Part shown: positions 1-11,012 of the stretch, piece after piece
How the letters are laid out: every line of letters begins with the position of its first letter
How positions within the stretch are numbered: position 1 is the stretch's first letter
NCBI RefSeq assembly: GCF_963855985.1
Contig: NC_087099.1
Span: 10,694,001 to 10,758,000 of the forward strand
DNA length: 64,000 nucleotides
Direction of reading: 5' to 3'
Origin: Ostrinia nubilalis
Taxonomy: Eukaryota > Arthropoda > Insecta > Lepidoptera > Crambidae
The notes under the pieces: model-generated
Told to the model about the DNA's origin: nothing
The model's database searches: none
What the model saw: only the letters and a program-made list of their open reading frames with translations
Translations under genes and position numbers: made by a program

Positions 1-1503
1 AAGCTGACTGAGCCGATATGGGGTATGTGAGGGTTTTAAATTGTAAGCCATTTTGCGCCGAGAAGCTTAATACAGTATACGTATAAGTTTCTTGGGATTA
101 TTGCTTTTATAATCTGTAATATGCGGAGATTTTTGAATAAGTAATCAGGCAAATCATAAATCTATGCCATGCAAACAGCTACTGAAGAATATGAAAAGCT
201 AAATTATAATTAATTTAAAATGATTTTTATCATTTTAACAAATGTTAGCGATGTTTAACTAAAAGTATTGCTCTTGCATTAGATTTTAAATTGATAGTTT
301 TAGATTAAGTCTAACTAGTAATTTGACTTATTGATTACACCATGTTGTCAGCAAGCAGTGGTAAAATAGGTCCATTACTCTTATTTATTTCTTGTTTCTT
401 AAACAACGATAAAAATAGTTGGAGTAAAGACGACTCTACATTATTTTCAAAGACAATGAACGTGTTAATTTAGTTTATGATGCATCGGTGGTATAAGATA
501 ACGTCATTATCATGCAGTTATCACGAGTTATAACCCTATAAAAGGATTAAGAATGTTGCACACTATTACTGAAGCCAAATATGCCGTCATACAATGAAGT
601 TTTTTGAATATCGATCGTTTTAAGTGATCTGGGACGTTATTTAGATAATTTATAGAACAAGGTGCGTACAAGTTTTATAATTAAACATGACCTTTGGTTT
701 TCTTGATACTATCAATGACAATGCGTACTTAAGCTTGCCATAACGCGGTTTGTGGCCATAGGGTTGTCAGTATACTTTCTAGAACTTATGGTTTCAGTCA
801 TCATGTATGGACGTAGGCTCATCCACTGAATTCGATAAAATAAAACTGTTTTTGCATGATTTATAATGGTGGTTGAATTAAAAGTCCCTCGCCTCGATGC
901 TGTAACGATGCTAATGAGCTGGAATAAATAAATTAATAAAATGTATATGCTTGAAATAGTAACCATTTGTGATATTCACGATTTCAAATAGTATTTATTT
1001 GCAGCAATTCTGAAAGCTCGGTAATTATAGTTTGAAAATAAGTAGATGATGATGAAAATGCGCGGTTTGAAATTAGATAGATCACCTACTTTTGCGTTGT
1101 TAATCTTTTTACTGCCTAATTTGAAACAAAACTGCTCACAACCCTGAACCAACCTCGTGGTCACTCATTACATACATTACGAAGAAAGCAACACTTGGCA
1201 TTTCGTTTTTTTGAACTCTGAATTGCGTTTAATAAAGTAATGTAACAACTTATTATTGGATGCATTGATCAACTCCATTGATAAAAAGGTACTTAATTAA
1301 TAGCTACATTTGCAATAACTCGGTTGATTCAAAGAAATGCTGATGGTTTATTGTGGTTTTTAAGGGTTTATTTACGAGGCATTCAATAAATAGGCTTCCA
1401 TTAAAATAATTAAGTGCTGCGTTAGTAAGACCATGATATGTGCAAGTTACTGTCAGTTTTGCAGTCACTAATTAAATGAAAATCAGTTACTCAAATGTTC
1501 ATA
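1..1503. other. AT-rich stretch, no gene seen
   Basis: Two short minus-strand frames (712-966 and 976-1164) have AT-driven composition and no recognisable motif, so I do not call them genes. I see no RNA gene, inverted repeat or tandem repeat of note. Confidence 0.5.
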
Positions 1504-1625
1504 GTTGAGTTGCAACATCTTACTTTAACTTTAATAAACGTCAAAAATCTGTTGAACTCCTTACAAAAAGCACCGGTTATTATTGTTATAGTTACGGTTA
1601 AAGTAAGTTAGTGAAAATCAGCCTA
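1504..1625. mobile_element. Foldback MITE, GGTTGCACCA family, diverged copy
   Basis: The left end reads GTTGAGTTGCAACATCTTAC and the right half runs back through GGTTAAAGTAAG to TCAGCC, so the copy is roughly its own inverted repeat. The middle has the family landmarks AACGTCAAAAATCTG and AAAGCACCGG. The same order of words occurs at 8563-8810 and 34922-35047. There is no coding capacity. It looks like an old non-autonomous DNA element; I cannot read target duplications here. Confidence 0.6.
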
Positions 1626-1645
1626 AGTTATTCCTAATTTGAACA

Positions 1646-1653
1646 TGACGTCA
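1646..1653. promoter_or_regulatory. Perfect CRE palindrome
   Basis: TGACGTCA is the full CREB/ATF-type palindrome. The same 8-mer recurs at 9093-9100 and 10453-10460. About one copy is expected by chance in an AT-rich window of this size, so three are only mildly enriched. No function is claimed. Confidence 0.2.
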
Positions 1654-1902
1654 TTTACAATTTCAGTTCTTCCTAACTGTGACAAGTGTTTGGTTAACCC
1701 GCAATGCATTTAGCCGCAACTTATCCCAGTCCCAGGGGAAGCCGCGATATAGACGTCTCGTGCACTAAGCAAACACTATGATTTATTCCGAAATACGGAC
1801 CCGATGACGTTTCCAGGCCATAAATCGCACCCCTCAAGTCATGAGGACATATCGGGTGCTTTATGAAGAGCCCGACGTAGCCGGTAAATGGTGCACGACC
1901 AG
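1654..1902. other. GC-richer lead-in to a minisatellite
   Basis: From about 1700 the sequence becomes GC-richer and leads into the CCCGGG minisatellite. No open frame or RNA gene was recognised. Confidence 0.35.
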
Positions 1903-1980
1903 TACCCGGACTACCCGGGTAGGTACGCTACCCGGACTACCCGGGTAGGTACGCTACCCGGGTGGTGCCCGGGTACCCGG
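1903..1980. repeat. GC-rich 26-bp minisatellite with CCCGGG palindromes
   Basis: A 26-bp unit starting TACCCGGACTACCCGGGTAG occurs perfectly twice (1903-1928, 1929-1954). A third, rearranged partial unit follows to about 1980 with extra CCCGGGTA words. Each unit is itself partly palindromic around CCCGGG, so the array can fold. It is strongly GC-rich in AT-rich surroundings. Confidence 0.85.
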
Positions 1981-2354
1981 GTATAAATCTGACGCATCCG
2001 GCCGGGACCACGCCGGTAGTGGCGACGATTATTCACCCAATATCGAGTTTTGGCTTCACTTGCTACCTTGTAATCTTCGCTTTCGCCGAACTAAATTTAT
2101 GTGGTAGACATTTTAGTTTTTCCGTGTTGCGGCGGTGATATGTTTGGATGCGTTTTTCAAACGCTGCGGTTGGTGTGGACTAAAAAAGTTACATAAACAA
2201 GAAAGTTTCAGTCTCGTATGAAAAAACATTATGTACTCGTAGGTTACATACTCGTACATTAAATTGTAGCAATTTTACGGAACAATATTATTCTGTTTTT
2301 TTTATAAAAGCAAAAACTTGACAGAGCATCGAGTACCTACAGTTTTAAATACTT
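1981..2354. other. Stretch without gene
   Basis: AT-rich after the minisatellite, with several TACTCGTA words. No gene, RNA or inverted repeat seen. Confidence 0.45.
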
Positions 2355-2451
2355 CATCATCATTAGCATTTCAGCCACAGGACGTCCACTGCTGAACATA
2401 GGCCTCCCCCAATGACTTCCACATCGCTCGGTTGGTAGCGGCCTGCATCCA
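2355..2451 (-). mobile_element. 5'-truncated RTE-type LINE 3' end
   Basis: Read on the minus strand, the copy encodes the C-terminal tail of an RTE-clade reverse transcriptase polyprotein (W-M-Q-A-A-T-N-R, then EAYVQQWTS and a stop). It then runs into the (ATG)n-type 3' tail, seen as CATCATCAT at the left end. It is flanked by an 8-bp target duplication, AAATACTT (2347-2354 and 2452-2459). The whole copy is under 100 bp: target-primed integration with severe 5' truncation. It faces an inverted second copy at 2923-3040. Confidence 0.8.
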
Positions 2452-2459
2452 AAATACTT

Positions 2460-2922
2460 AGCAATTATTATCAGTACCAAAACAGGAACTTGCTACATAA
2501 TATACCGACAGCTTACATTACATTGTAACTAACTATACATAGCCGTATTAACCGCTTTTATTCTCACAAATCTGATATCCCGAGGCCAAAACGGTGACCT
2601 TACCATTCCACGTCCGAACAATGTTGCGGTCTCTTTCTACCGACATTGTCCATAGAGTTCACGGTGGTATTCAATAAAACCATAGTGTCGACAATGCTAT
2701 CGCGATGCGCCTGATAGCGTCCGCGCTATCTGTTAGATAGCATTGTAGAGCCAATGTAGAGTCAGCTTGTCAAAGCAATCTCTATCTTTGTTTGCGTTTG
2801 AATGATCTCGTTAACAGTACAATGATATAGGATGACAATACGCACTGTAGGTACGAGGATTTTTATTAATGGAGGCTCATACCTTTAAATGCCTCAATTG
2901 AAAAAGTAACCCTTTCTTAGAC
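2460..2922. other. Spacer between inverted RTE copies, with a hairpin
   Basis: No gene. At 2691-2746 a nested hairpin is visible. The outer arms ACAATGCTATC (2691-2701) and GATAGCATTGT (2736-2746) enclose inner arms GATAGCG (2713-2719) and CGCTATC (2724-2730) around a TCCG loop. The surrounding 2620-2770 may be a small MITE, but I could not define its ends. Confidence 0.5.
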
Positions 2923-3040
2923 AAGCAGGAAGGCGCTGGATGCAGGCCGCTACCAACCGGTCAATGTGGAAGTCATTGGGGGAGGTTTATGTTCAGCAGT
3001 GGACGTCCTACGGCTGCAATGATGACGATGATGATGATGA
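2923..3040 (+). mobile_element. 5'-truncated RTE-type LINE 3' end
   Basis: A plus-strand copy of the same LINE tail. It codes for R-R-W-M-Q-A-A-T-N-R, then YVQQWTS, with the usual stop replaced by a Cys codon just after the Gly, and ends in an interrupted (ATG)n tail. The 5' end is truncated near AAGCAGGAAGGCG. Target duplications are not clear. Together with the copy at 2355-2451 it forms a roughly 100-bp inverted repeat with a spacer of about 470 bp. Confidence 0.75.
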
Positions 3041-5146
3041 AGTCTTTCTATATTTTATTTCTATCTACTGTAAGTATTTGAAATTAATTTAAGTACTCAC
3101 TTATACACTTGTTAACTTTTGCAAGCATCATAAAGCATGACATTTTCCATTACATTATCTAAAAGCCTTTTAATACTTACTTGTATCAACTCTCATTCTA
3201 CCTCTCTCTAATTGAGACCTAACATGCCTGAAAAAGTTTTTCTCCCAAACTCACTCGTACCTTATGTACCTACATCTAAAGCTCTAATTCGGCAGAACCG
3301 TGTAACTGAAGTTCTCACTAATACGGCTAGCCATAAATCAGTTCGCCATTTTTGTTTTCAACGCACCGATAACTCTTTTGTCATAGGGTGATGTAGGAGA
3401 GGGGCCGATGGAGTTATTTATATTGTCGTATTTTCCTTGGCCAAAGAAAATTTCCTTTCTGTTTGCTTCATGGGTCAGTGATCAGATTCGTTCGGTGCTG
3501 CCGCTGCGCGCGCCAGATGAGGATAGAGGTAAATGAATATCCTGTAAATAAGAGGGATTAATTTTTACAAAAGCTTCGATGTCAGTGTCAGCTGGTTTTT
3601 TTATTTTTAAGTCCTTGCACTGTTAACGTTAAATCTCGATAAAAAAAAATTGGCAAACTACATCATCAGACAAAAAACCCATAAGAAAATGCCAACGGGG
3701 TCGAGTCTTCAGTCTAATAAATACCTACAAGAAAACAGATTAATCCTAGTACTAATTTAAACTTTTGAGAGATTTTTTATCACATTTTTTATCCTGAAAA
3801 CACTGAAAAATACTATAATAAACATGAAAATAATCATTTGAAAAATAAAATAAACCAGTTATAATTAATTAATAAGTAGCTAACTCTACTTGAAGTGCTT
3901 TTTTCTAGGAATAATCAGCAAGCACACTTGAAAAAAAAATCCATGAACACTAATTTCCAATCGGCTAATTCCCACATTTTCAACCACCGTTTTCCCTTTT
4001 CGCCCGTCTCCGCCACATCCCAAGCACCCTACTGTTCGCGAGCTTGCTTGTGGCGCCCCGCGCGGGAAATAATTGTTTATTTTTGACAGCGCACTTACGC
4101 CGCTGTGCACTAACGACTAGTGCGGAGAGGAGTGGTCAGCGGTCACCCTAAGTGATTATTTAGATTCATTAGGATCAGGAACTCGTAATTAAACCATTGG
4201 GGAACTGTAAAGAAATAATTGCATTGGATGCATTTGCAGCTTCTATTGTTACAACGCCGCTACTAGTGTGAAAAAAATCTTACTCTATGTAGTAGTCCCA
4301 AGAAGTAACAACGATCTGCTTGCGAAGTGTGGAAAATCTCCCTAAAAACTTTTTATAATGTAGGAATCAAGTAGGGAAAAATATTTTTTGGGAAATGTTA
4401 CCAACCATAATTTCAAATTGCTTGGATTTCTAATCGACTTGTAATTATAACCACAAATTATATGATTTTAATTATATTTGTTTATATGTATACTCCCAAA
4501 TAAAGTCATACATAAATAACCGCACATAACGGAAAACGGGGCATAGACAACGACACAATAGCAAATGTCGGGGCTCACTCGCGAGCATTGTAGCGTGGCG
4601 CGGGAGGCGTTACGAATCAATGGAGGGAATTATCGGCGCTAGGCACTCCGTAGAGTAGCCTTAGGTAGTAAAAAAAAAATTTTATACGGCATTACAAAAA
4701 ACGAAGAATTAGATCACGGGAATAAATTAGCTGGCAAAAAGTGACAGGGAAATAATTGGAGCAGTGACGTCAATCACTCAGACTTGGGAGGAATGAGTAG
4801 AGCGGCCACATGATGCTATGTTACGCGGACTGAACGTTTTATTATAGTGAATATTTAACAGCCTTGAATGATATTTTTTTATATTAAAAGGGGTTTAATT
4901 GTGTCAATTTTGTGTTTACCTCGTTTATGACTGTACTTGAGAAAGTACACCACTCCACCAAGGACGAATAATTCTTTCTGCTAATATCACTTTGCTACTT
5001 TTATCTAGTCATCACCCTTTGGTCGAGTTTGTTAGTAGCTTAAAATTTTATTGTTTAACAGTAAAAAATATTTTTATAAATCTTGTTGGACCTAGGTCTA
5101 TACTTATAGCTCGTACAGGAATATAAAGTTATTATAAATATGTTTA
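3041..5146. other. Long stretch without a supported gene
   Basis: AT-rich with two GC-richer pockets (about 3960-4140 and 4540-4650). Frames at 3886-4110 (minus) and 3895-4086 (plus) overlap antisense and neither shows a domain, so neither is annotated. The only other item noted is GTGACGTCAAT near 4764. Confidence 0.45.
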
Positions 5147-5660
5147 TCTATACTTATAATAAATCTGTAGAGAGGTCAATTCTGTACATGAAATATATTT
5201 TCAAAATAACTATCAGGGGGTGATTAGTGATCGATACTGATGCCAAAAATGCAATCAGTAAAATTTTTGTCTGTCTGTCTGTCCGTCTGTCTGTCTGTCT
5301 GTCTGTCTGTATGTTCCTTATAGAAACAAAAACTACTTGACGGATTTTAACGAAACTTGGTACAATTATTCTTCATACTCCTGGGCAGGTTATAGTATAC
5401 TTAGGAATTCCCACGGGAACGGGAATTAGCGGGAAAATCCTTTTGTATGAAAAATCTAAACCGCTTAAATTAGACGCTTGAAATTTGGCATGCAGGTACC
5501 TTAGTAAACGTAAAGCTTAGTTGCAACAGGATATTGCAAAATTCCCACTGGAACGGGAGTTAGCGGGAAAAAAAATTTGTATGAAAAAATCTAAACCGCG
5601 TAAGATAGATGAAGGGGGTAAAACGGGATCCACGCGTACGAAGTCGCGGGCGGCCGCTAG
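5147..5660 (+). mobile_element. Non-autonomous Helitron-like element with GTCT microsatellite
   Basis: It begins TCTATACTTATAATAAATCT and ends in GCGGGCGGCCGCTAG. The host bases are A (5146) and T (5661), matching Helitron insertion between A and T with 5' TC and 3' CTRR ends. A GCGGCCGC palindrome precedes the terminal CTAG. Internally it has a GTCT microsatellite (5269-5310) and two diverged copies of a block containing ACGGGA, GCGGGAAAA and TGTATGAAAAA. There is no Rep/helicase coding, so it is non-autonomous. Lepidopteran elements carrying GTCY microsatellites are known. Confidence 0.75.
5269..5310. repeat. GTCT tetranucleotide microsatellite
   Basis: About ten tandem GTCT units with one GTCC interruption, inside the Helitron-like element at 5147-5660. 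Confidence 0.9.
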
Positions 5661-5769
5661 TTGTAGAATAAAAGTTTATTTTTTCTAAATATGTAACTTG
5701 GATCATCGCCTATCAGTTAATAGATATTCATCACAAGATAGCCACCGGCCTACGAAAATAAAAACTTTT

Positions 5770-5922
5770 CATCATCATCATCATCTCAGCCATAGGACGT
5801 CTACTGCTGAACATAGGCCTCCTCCAATGCTTTCCATGTTGCCCGATTGGTAGCGGCCTGCGTCCAGCGCCTTCCTGAGTTCCTGCTACCTTTATGATGT
5901 CGTCGGTCCACCTTGTGGGTGG
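5770..5922 (-). mobile_element. 5'-truncated RTE-type LINE, longest copy
   Basis: This is the longest copy of the family in the window. On the minus strand its 5' part reads P-P-T-R-W-T-D-D-I-I-K-V-A-G. A frameshift then leads to A-T-W-K-A-L-E-E-A-Y-V-Q-Q, a stop, T-S-Y-G and a second stop, followed by the (ATG)n tail. PPTRWTDDI followed by EEAYVQQWTS is the usual ending of RTE-clade proteins in insects. A perfect 9-bp target duplication, AAAACTTTT, flanks it (5761-5769 and 5923-5931). The frameshift and the TAG in place of the QQW tryptophan show that it is dead. Confidence 0.88.
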
Positions 5923-5931
5923 AAAACTTTT

Positions 5932-7866
5932 ATTATTACAATAATTATTATTATACTAATAAACTACTAAAGGCTACTCCATGCCACCCATGTCTCAGAT
6001 TAGTTCATCCCACGCAGCGTATCGGTTGAAGAGGTAAATGAAATGCTATCCGGAGGGGAAAGTTAAATTACTGAATTTGAGGGTCAAAGATATAATTCTT
6101 TCGTAGACACACACGACACGCCCGTCTACATGCGATTGATTTAATATTCATGCCTTTTTGACGCTTGTGACGTTGAAACAACAATGACAGAGTCACAACA
6201 TAAGAATTTTTCCTAATTGTATGCACTGTAGCTCGTAGTATGATTGTAATAACTGCTGAATGTATGTAAAATGTAGATCGATTTTTTAGATATTCGTAAC
6301 TTTTTTAAAGTCAAATGTAAAGGCTCAAAAATATCCAATAACGTCATTATTTATGAATACTCAATTTATAAACTTTGTAGTTTTTTACATCTCTACCTGT
6401 ATTTATTTCGCTGCATAAAATATACTTCATTGAACTTTAAAACCTTCGCTCGAGGGTCTGAAATATGTATTTTATATTGCAAAGAAACATTATTATTGCA
6501 CAATGCACATCCCCGGAGACCTGAACAAATTTCCGGGATAAAAAGAAACGCATCAAATTGAGAACTAGAATATCACTCTACGGGTAGACGAATTTTCTAG
6601 ATAGATTCTTTTCTAGATAGTTGAGTTACCAAAACACCTATTCGCAAACAAAATTATCATACGATTTTAGTAATGAGATATAATGAAATAAGATTTTGCA
6701 AGGATATTTTAATTGTTGATCCAAAATCCACATAGAAAGATAAATGATAGCTCATTAATAAATTAAGCAAAAAGAAGCTTTGCGAAAATCGCCTAAGCTT
6801 CATTTTCATTTAACTTGCGATGTTTCGGGGTTTTCCGCACATAAGTGACCGATGCAGAATTTATGGGAAAGGAGCTTAGCAAAGCCCATGGGGGTTCCCC
6901 GTTCTATTTCTAAATTGTTCTGCACCCATTTTTGCTTAGAACAGAGGGTGAAGTTCGCATTTTTCGTGTCACTGTAATTTCTTTAAGTATTTTAAACTTC
7001 CATATTGATCTCCTCGGATCATTACGTAATTGGAAGCAATAAAACAAATGACGAGACATTTAAAAAGGAACTCCCTAGTTCCATGATGAATGGATCACAT
7101 TACAACAATATACCTCTGAATTAGGGTAGGGTCGTACTAATGACCCCGTTTACCGTTATCTATGGTAATCGCTACCACGCGGCCTACCGAAAACGCCGGC
7201 AAATTTAAAATTCGAATGTCATAATCAAACTTCTGGAGGACGGCTAGTAAAAAAAGAAAAAAGTGGAAAGTTTTTCATAGCGTTTCCTTATTCAATTTTT
7301 TACATTGTGTTGTATTGAATAAGGTTGGGTTTTGTTAGCTGCCAGTTACATAGGGAACATCTGCCTATGGAAGCGGCTCACGCGCATTTGAAATTTTGAA
7401 AAAAGAATCGACCGCCGTCGCCAGCGCAACAGATGCGACATGTCGGATTCCTACAAGCAGATGTTTATTAAATACCCCCATGGATTATACTCGAGGATGC
7501 TTTGTTTTTGTGCGACTCGTATATTGAACAATATCGCGCCTAAGTGGTTTGACCCTTTGATATGCGGGCAAGATAACTTGATAATTGGTTTCGCTGTCTT
7601 TCGTTATTATAGATCGCGATCGTGTAATTGCCAATAATTGTGCTTTCTTTTTTTGCTCTGCGACTGGTGTTCTTGTGACTTCAAACGAAACTGTAGCAAA
7701 ACCATAGCTAAGTTAAAAGCGTTGACCTATTTCAATCTCGTTTATGTACCTCTATTTTTGATAGTCGTTACGCACCATTATCGAATTAAGCCCAAGCTTT
7801 TAAAGTATTTATTGTACCTACCTTAAAATTGTAGAAAACGAACTTTAACGATCTCAAAACGTTAGT
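5932..7866. other. Stretch without a supported gene
   Basis: AT-rich. Plus-strand frames at 7440-7637 and 7638-7826 lie head to tail in different frames and show no domain. No inverted or tandem repeats were found apart from isolated AT runs. Confidence 0.4.
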
Positions 7867-7953
7867 CCCGTGGCGAAGGCGAAATTTCACGGTCAATTTT
7901 TGTAATGATTCGAGGAAGTTGGCACTGGTTTAATCTAAACCGCTTTTAACGGC
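7867..7953 (+). repeat. Direct repeat, copy 1
   Basis: About 87 bp starting CCGTGGCGAAGGCGAAATTT and running through TTTTTGTAATGATTCG and AAGTTGGCACT to AACCGCTTTTAAC. It is repeated at 8211-8297 with a few substitutions. The sequence between the copies is not duplicated, so this is not a simple tandem duplication. Its nature is unknown: dispersed repeat or duplicated regulatory block. Confidence 0.8.
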
Positions 7954-8210
7954 CTATGGACACGCAATTCCCTAGAATTCCTTGCTCTTAAATATCCATT
8001 ACTTAAATATTTTATGTAATACGTAATGGATCTTATTAGATGAAAGCTATTTCGTAAACGAATTTCGTAAAACGCGCAATTTGGAAAAATAATGATTAGC
8101 TGAATCATCTTATTTTTTTTGTAGTCCTATAATTTAAATTTCGAATTGTTTATTCCATTTTCAAATTCAATATGTGAGCTTCTATTTTCAATTTTCGGCC
8201 AGTTACGTTT
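7954..8210. other. Spacer between two direct repeats
   Basis: AT-rich, with nothing recognised. It is not shared with either repeat copy. Confidence 0.5.
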
Positions 8211-8297
8211 CCGTGGCGAGGGCGAAATTTCACGGGCAATTTTTGTAATGATTCGTGGAAGTTGGCACTAGTTTAATATAAACCGCTTGTAACTGCC
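8211..8297 (+). repeat. Direct repeat, copy 2
   Basis: Second copy of the block at 7867-7953, same orientation, about 344 bp downstream. Most differences are single substitutions (GAAGG/GAGGG, ACGGTC/ACGGGC, CGAGG/CGTGG). Confidence 0.8.
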
Positions 8298-8562
8298 GAG
8301 CGGCATGCGAGCGGACAAATTAGATAGGTTTGTTGAATGCGGAAACGTTACAAAAGTTTGGTTACAGTTAATATTTGTGATTGCAATGTTCCTTTGGCCT
8401 TATTGTAAAATAATATTTCCTTTTAAACAAGGAACTAATTTACTGTTGGATATTTTAGTCGTGTTTTAGTCTCATTCAGTTGGTACTAAAATGTCAGTAG
8501 AGTTAAAGAGGAAAATTCTGTGGCAATAGTAACAATAGTGGGTATCACTATGCATACTGTCT

Positions 8563-8810
8563 AAGGCTGAGTTTCACCACGTTTACTAGGCTGGGTTGCA
8601 CCATCTTACTTTAACTTTAGCAAATGTCAAACATCTGTCAAACTCTAACAAAAAACACCGTTTATGGTTAAAGTTAAGGTTAACGTAAGGTGGTGCAACT
8701 CAGCCTTTAACCATAACTACATATAACGATAACCGGTGCTTTTTATTATGGAATTTGACAGATTTTAACGTTTCTTAAAGTTAAAGTCAGGTGGTGCAAC
8801 CCATTCTTAG
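8563..8810. mobile_element. Nested pair of foldback MITEs
   Basis: The inner copy (about 8586-8705) has terminal inverted repeats GGCTGGGTTGCACCA and TGGTGCAACTCAGCC and possible TTTA flanks (8582-8585, 8706-8709). It appears to have landed inside an older copy of the same family. The left end of the older copy is AAGGCTGAGTTTCACCAC (from 8563), and its right half, with GAATTTGACAG and AGGTGGTGCAACCCA, runs to about 8810. The internal AACACCG and GTCAAACTC words match copies at 1504 and 34922. Non-coding. Confidence 0.75.
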
Positions 8811-9899
8811 TAGTGTGATTCTATTTTCTTTGCCTTCCGTCACCGTTGAAGTAATAACCGTAATACATATTCAAAGTACCAAACAAAATCTCTTTGCATG
8901 CCGAAGGCGACAGAAATAAAATTATTATGCTACATTTATATCTATTCTCTTGCATGCAGTGATGCAATTCATTAGGAAAGCAACGCAAGTTCTATCTACG
9001 CTTACAATTTGAATATTACAATGTTGCGAAGCAAGCACCAAGATAGTTCTTTCCACGTCGCCTGATTCTTATCGACATACTTTTAGGGCGTGTGACGTCA
9101 TCATATGGTAGACCTGGTACAGTCGACAGCATAGAATATACATTCTATCGCAAAATAGCACTTAATATAACTACTTAAAATGCTTTTGTATTAGTTTGAT
9201 GTGCTGTCATCCGTACAATAGCGGCCGTGGGCAATTCCGGCCGCGCCCGTTTGGATACAAAATTAATGTAGGGTACGTTTTCACTATAATTACGAATCGA
9301 TTCGTCGACGCCCGAATATTCTCCTCAATTAGGTATGGTCTAGTGTTGGGACTTTTTTGGTTGGTTATGATTATTATGTTTTTTGTCTACTACCGAGCGC
9401 GTGGTCTGCATCTCACCTGATGGATCACCTCATTGAAGTTGTGTCGAGTTACCAGGTAGGAAGAAATTATTATTATTCCTTCACTTTTATTATCCTTATT
9501 AGAGAAATAATATTGTTTTACTTTTTCACCCCTATAAATATAATTAATTACTTGAAAGTGTAAAGTAAGTATAAATCTATTTTTAAATGAAAAAAATTCA
9601 AGGTTTTATTTCTAAATAAAAAAATTGAAATATAATATTTGTAAAGTATCAATAAGTCATTGTTAAGCTCATAACAACACCTTTAACAAAGCCCAGGAGC
9701 GCAAAAAGACGTTCGATTTCTAATCCCATTATCCGCGCTTCTTTTGTTTTCATTGTCGCGTCACAGCGTCCTTGACAGGAGCCGAAAAGTGCGATGCACA
9801 AAGATACGAGAGCGAAAGTACGTGTGATTGCGAGGGTACCTGTTGCGGGCTATTTACGAGCGCAAACAAACGCTTTATCTCGCTCCTCCACATAATGCG
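8811..9899. other. Stretch without a supported gene
   Basis: The overlapping plus frames 9196-9420 and 9357-9563 show no family resemblance. There is a CRE palindrome at 9093-9100, and 9700-9900 is GC-richer. Nothing else was recognised. Confidence 0.4.
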
Positions 9900-10015
9900 A
9901 CCGTAAACGTCATTCCCGACACCCATTCAACGTTTACGAGCGGATTGCATAACGTTCTTTGTTTATAAACACGAGTCAAGGTCTACGCACCTTCGATTGT
10001 CGTTGAGATGCGTAA
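9900..10015 (+). repeat. Diverged local duplication, copy 1
   Basis: Contains in order ACCGTAAACGTC, TTTACGA, TTGCATAAC, AACACGAGTCAAGGTC, GCACCTTCGATTGTCGTT and ATGCGTA. The same words in the same order occur about 389 bp downstream at 10289-10404. I estimate about 70 percent similarity by eye. It could be an old tandem duplication or a pair of related cis-regulatory blocks. Confidence 0.5.
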
Positions 10016-10288
10016 AGAATGCAACTTTGAGTGACAGATTTCTCTTTTTTTTTTGGGGGTTTTACTTCGATTTGAGTTTGACTTATTTTTGCTTTCAGAG
10101 CAAAACTATTTTTCCAAAATAACATAAATTAAGCCTTCATAATTAACAAAATAGAGAAAGACCAGAGAAAATCGTGATAGAGCCTTCCTTAATTGATCAG
10201 TATTTGAATTTTATGCATTAATTTTATATCAATGCAAAAAGAAAATAAAAATAAAAGTAGAATGCGTCCTCGTGATCAAGGCACGTGA
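10016..10288. other. Spacer of the diverged duplication
   Basis: AT-rich spacer between the two related blocks. No gene or strong motif. Confidence 0.4.
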
Positions 10289-10404
10289 TACCGTCATAAA
10301 CGTCCTTTTGACAGATTTTACGACCTTTTTGCATAACATCTGTATACAAACAAGGCTCAGGGTCCTTTGCACCTTCGAATGTCGTTAACGTCAAAAGGTG
10401 CGTA
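10289..10404 (+). repeat. Diverged local duplication, copy 2
   Basis: Partner of 9900-10015: ACCGTCATAAACGTCC, TTTACGA, TTGCATAAC, GGCTCAGGGTCC, GCACCTTCGAATGTCGTT and GTGCGTA. The strongest shared run is GCACCTTCGA-TGTCGTT. Confidence 0.5.
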
Positions 10405-11012
10405 CCAAATGGACTAGCTTCACGTTTTCTGATTTACGATTCTCAGTTGTCATGACGTCATTAGCCGTCATTTGTTTTTTTATATCACAGTGAAGTGCTA
10501 CATAAAGTATTTGAATGATTTAGATTTGATAGAGTCGTACATCTTACTAAATAATACAAATGATCTTTGATCAAAATAACTAAATATTATTATTATTACG
10601 TGTACTAAATTACATTGTCTTAATTTGATTTTATTGAAGTATGTATCTAGTTATCAACCATTCTAAATAATATAAAGTGACACTCAAAGCTTCATAAATT
10701 TCATGTAGAGTTTCTTATTTCTCAATTTATTCCACTTCATTTAAAGTCACTTCATGCCAAAACACCCATCATTAGTACTTCATTAGGACGAAATTATGGA
10801 CATTATTTGACATACTTTAAGTGTCGTCTCATTATGAAAATTGATAACCACTTCACGTATGTTTTATGTCGTTTAGTGGGGCAATGAAGTCGTTAACTTG
10901 ATTGCTTGTGAATGACGATAATCGCGTCTTAGTTCACGACCACCGATCCTGTCAGTTTACGAGTGTTTGACGTTTACGGCCCAGTTAATGACTCAATGAG
11001 TTATGGAAGAGT
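10405..11012. other. Stretch with a small cluster of ACTTCAT words
   Basis: No gene. CACTTCAT or TACTTCAT occurs at about 10733, 10749 and 10777, with relatives CACTTCAC (10850) and, inverted, ATGAAGT (10884). A CRE palindrome lies at 10453-10460. The clustering is suggestive but weak. Confidence 0.35.
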
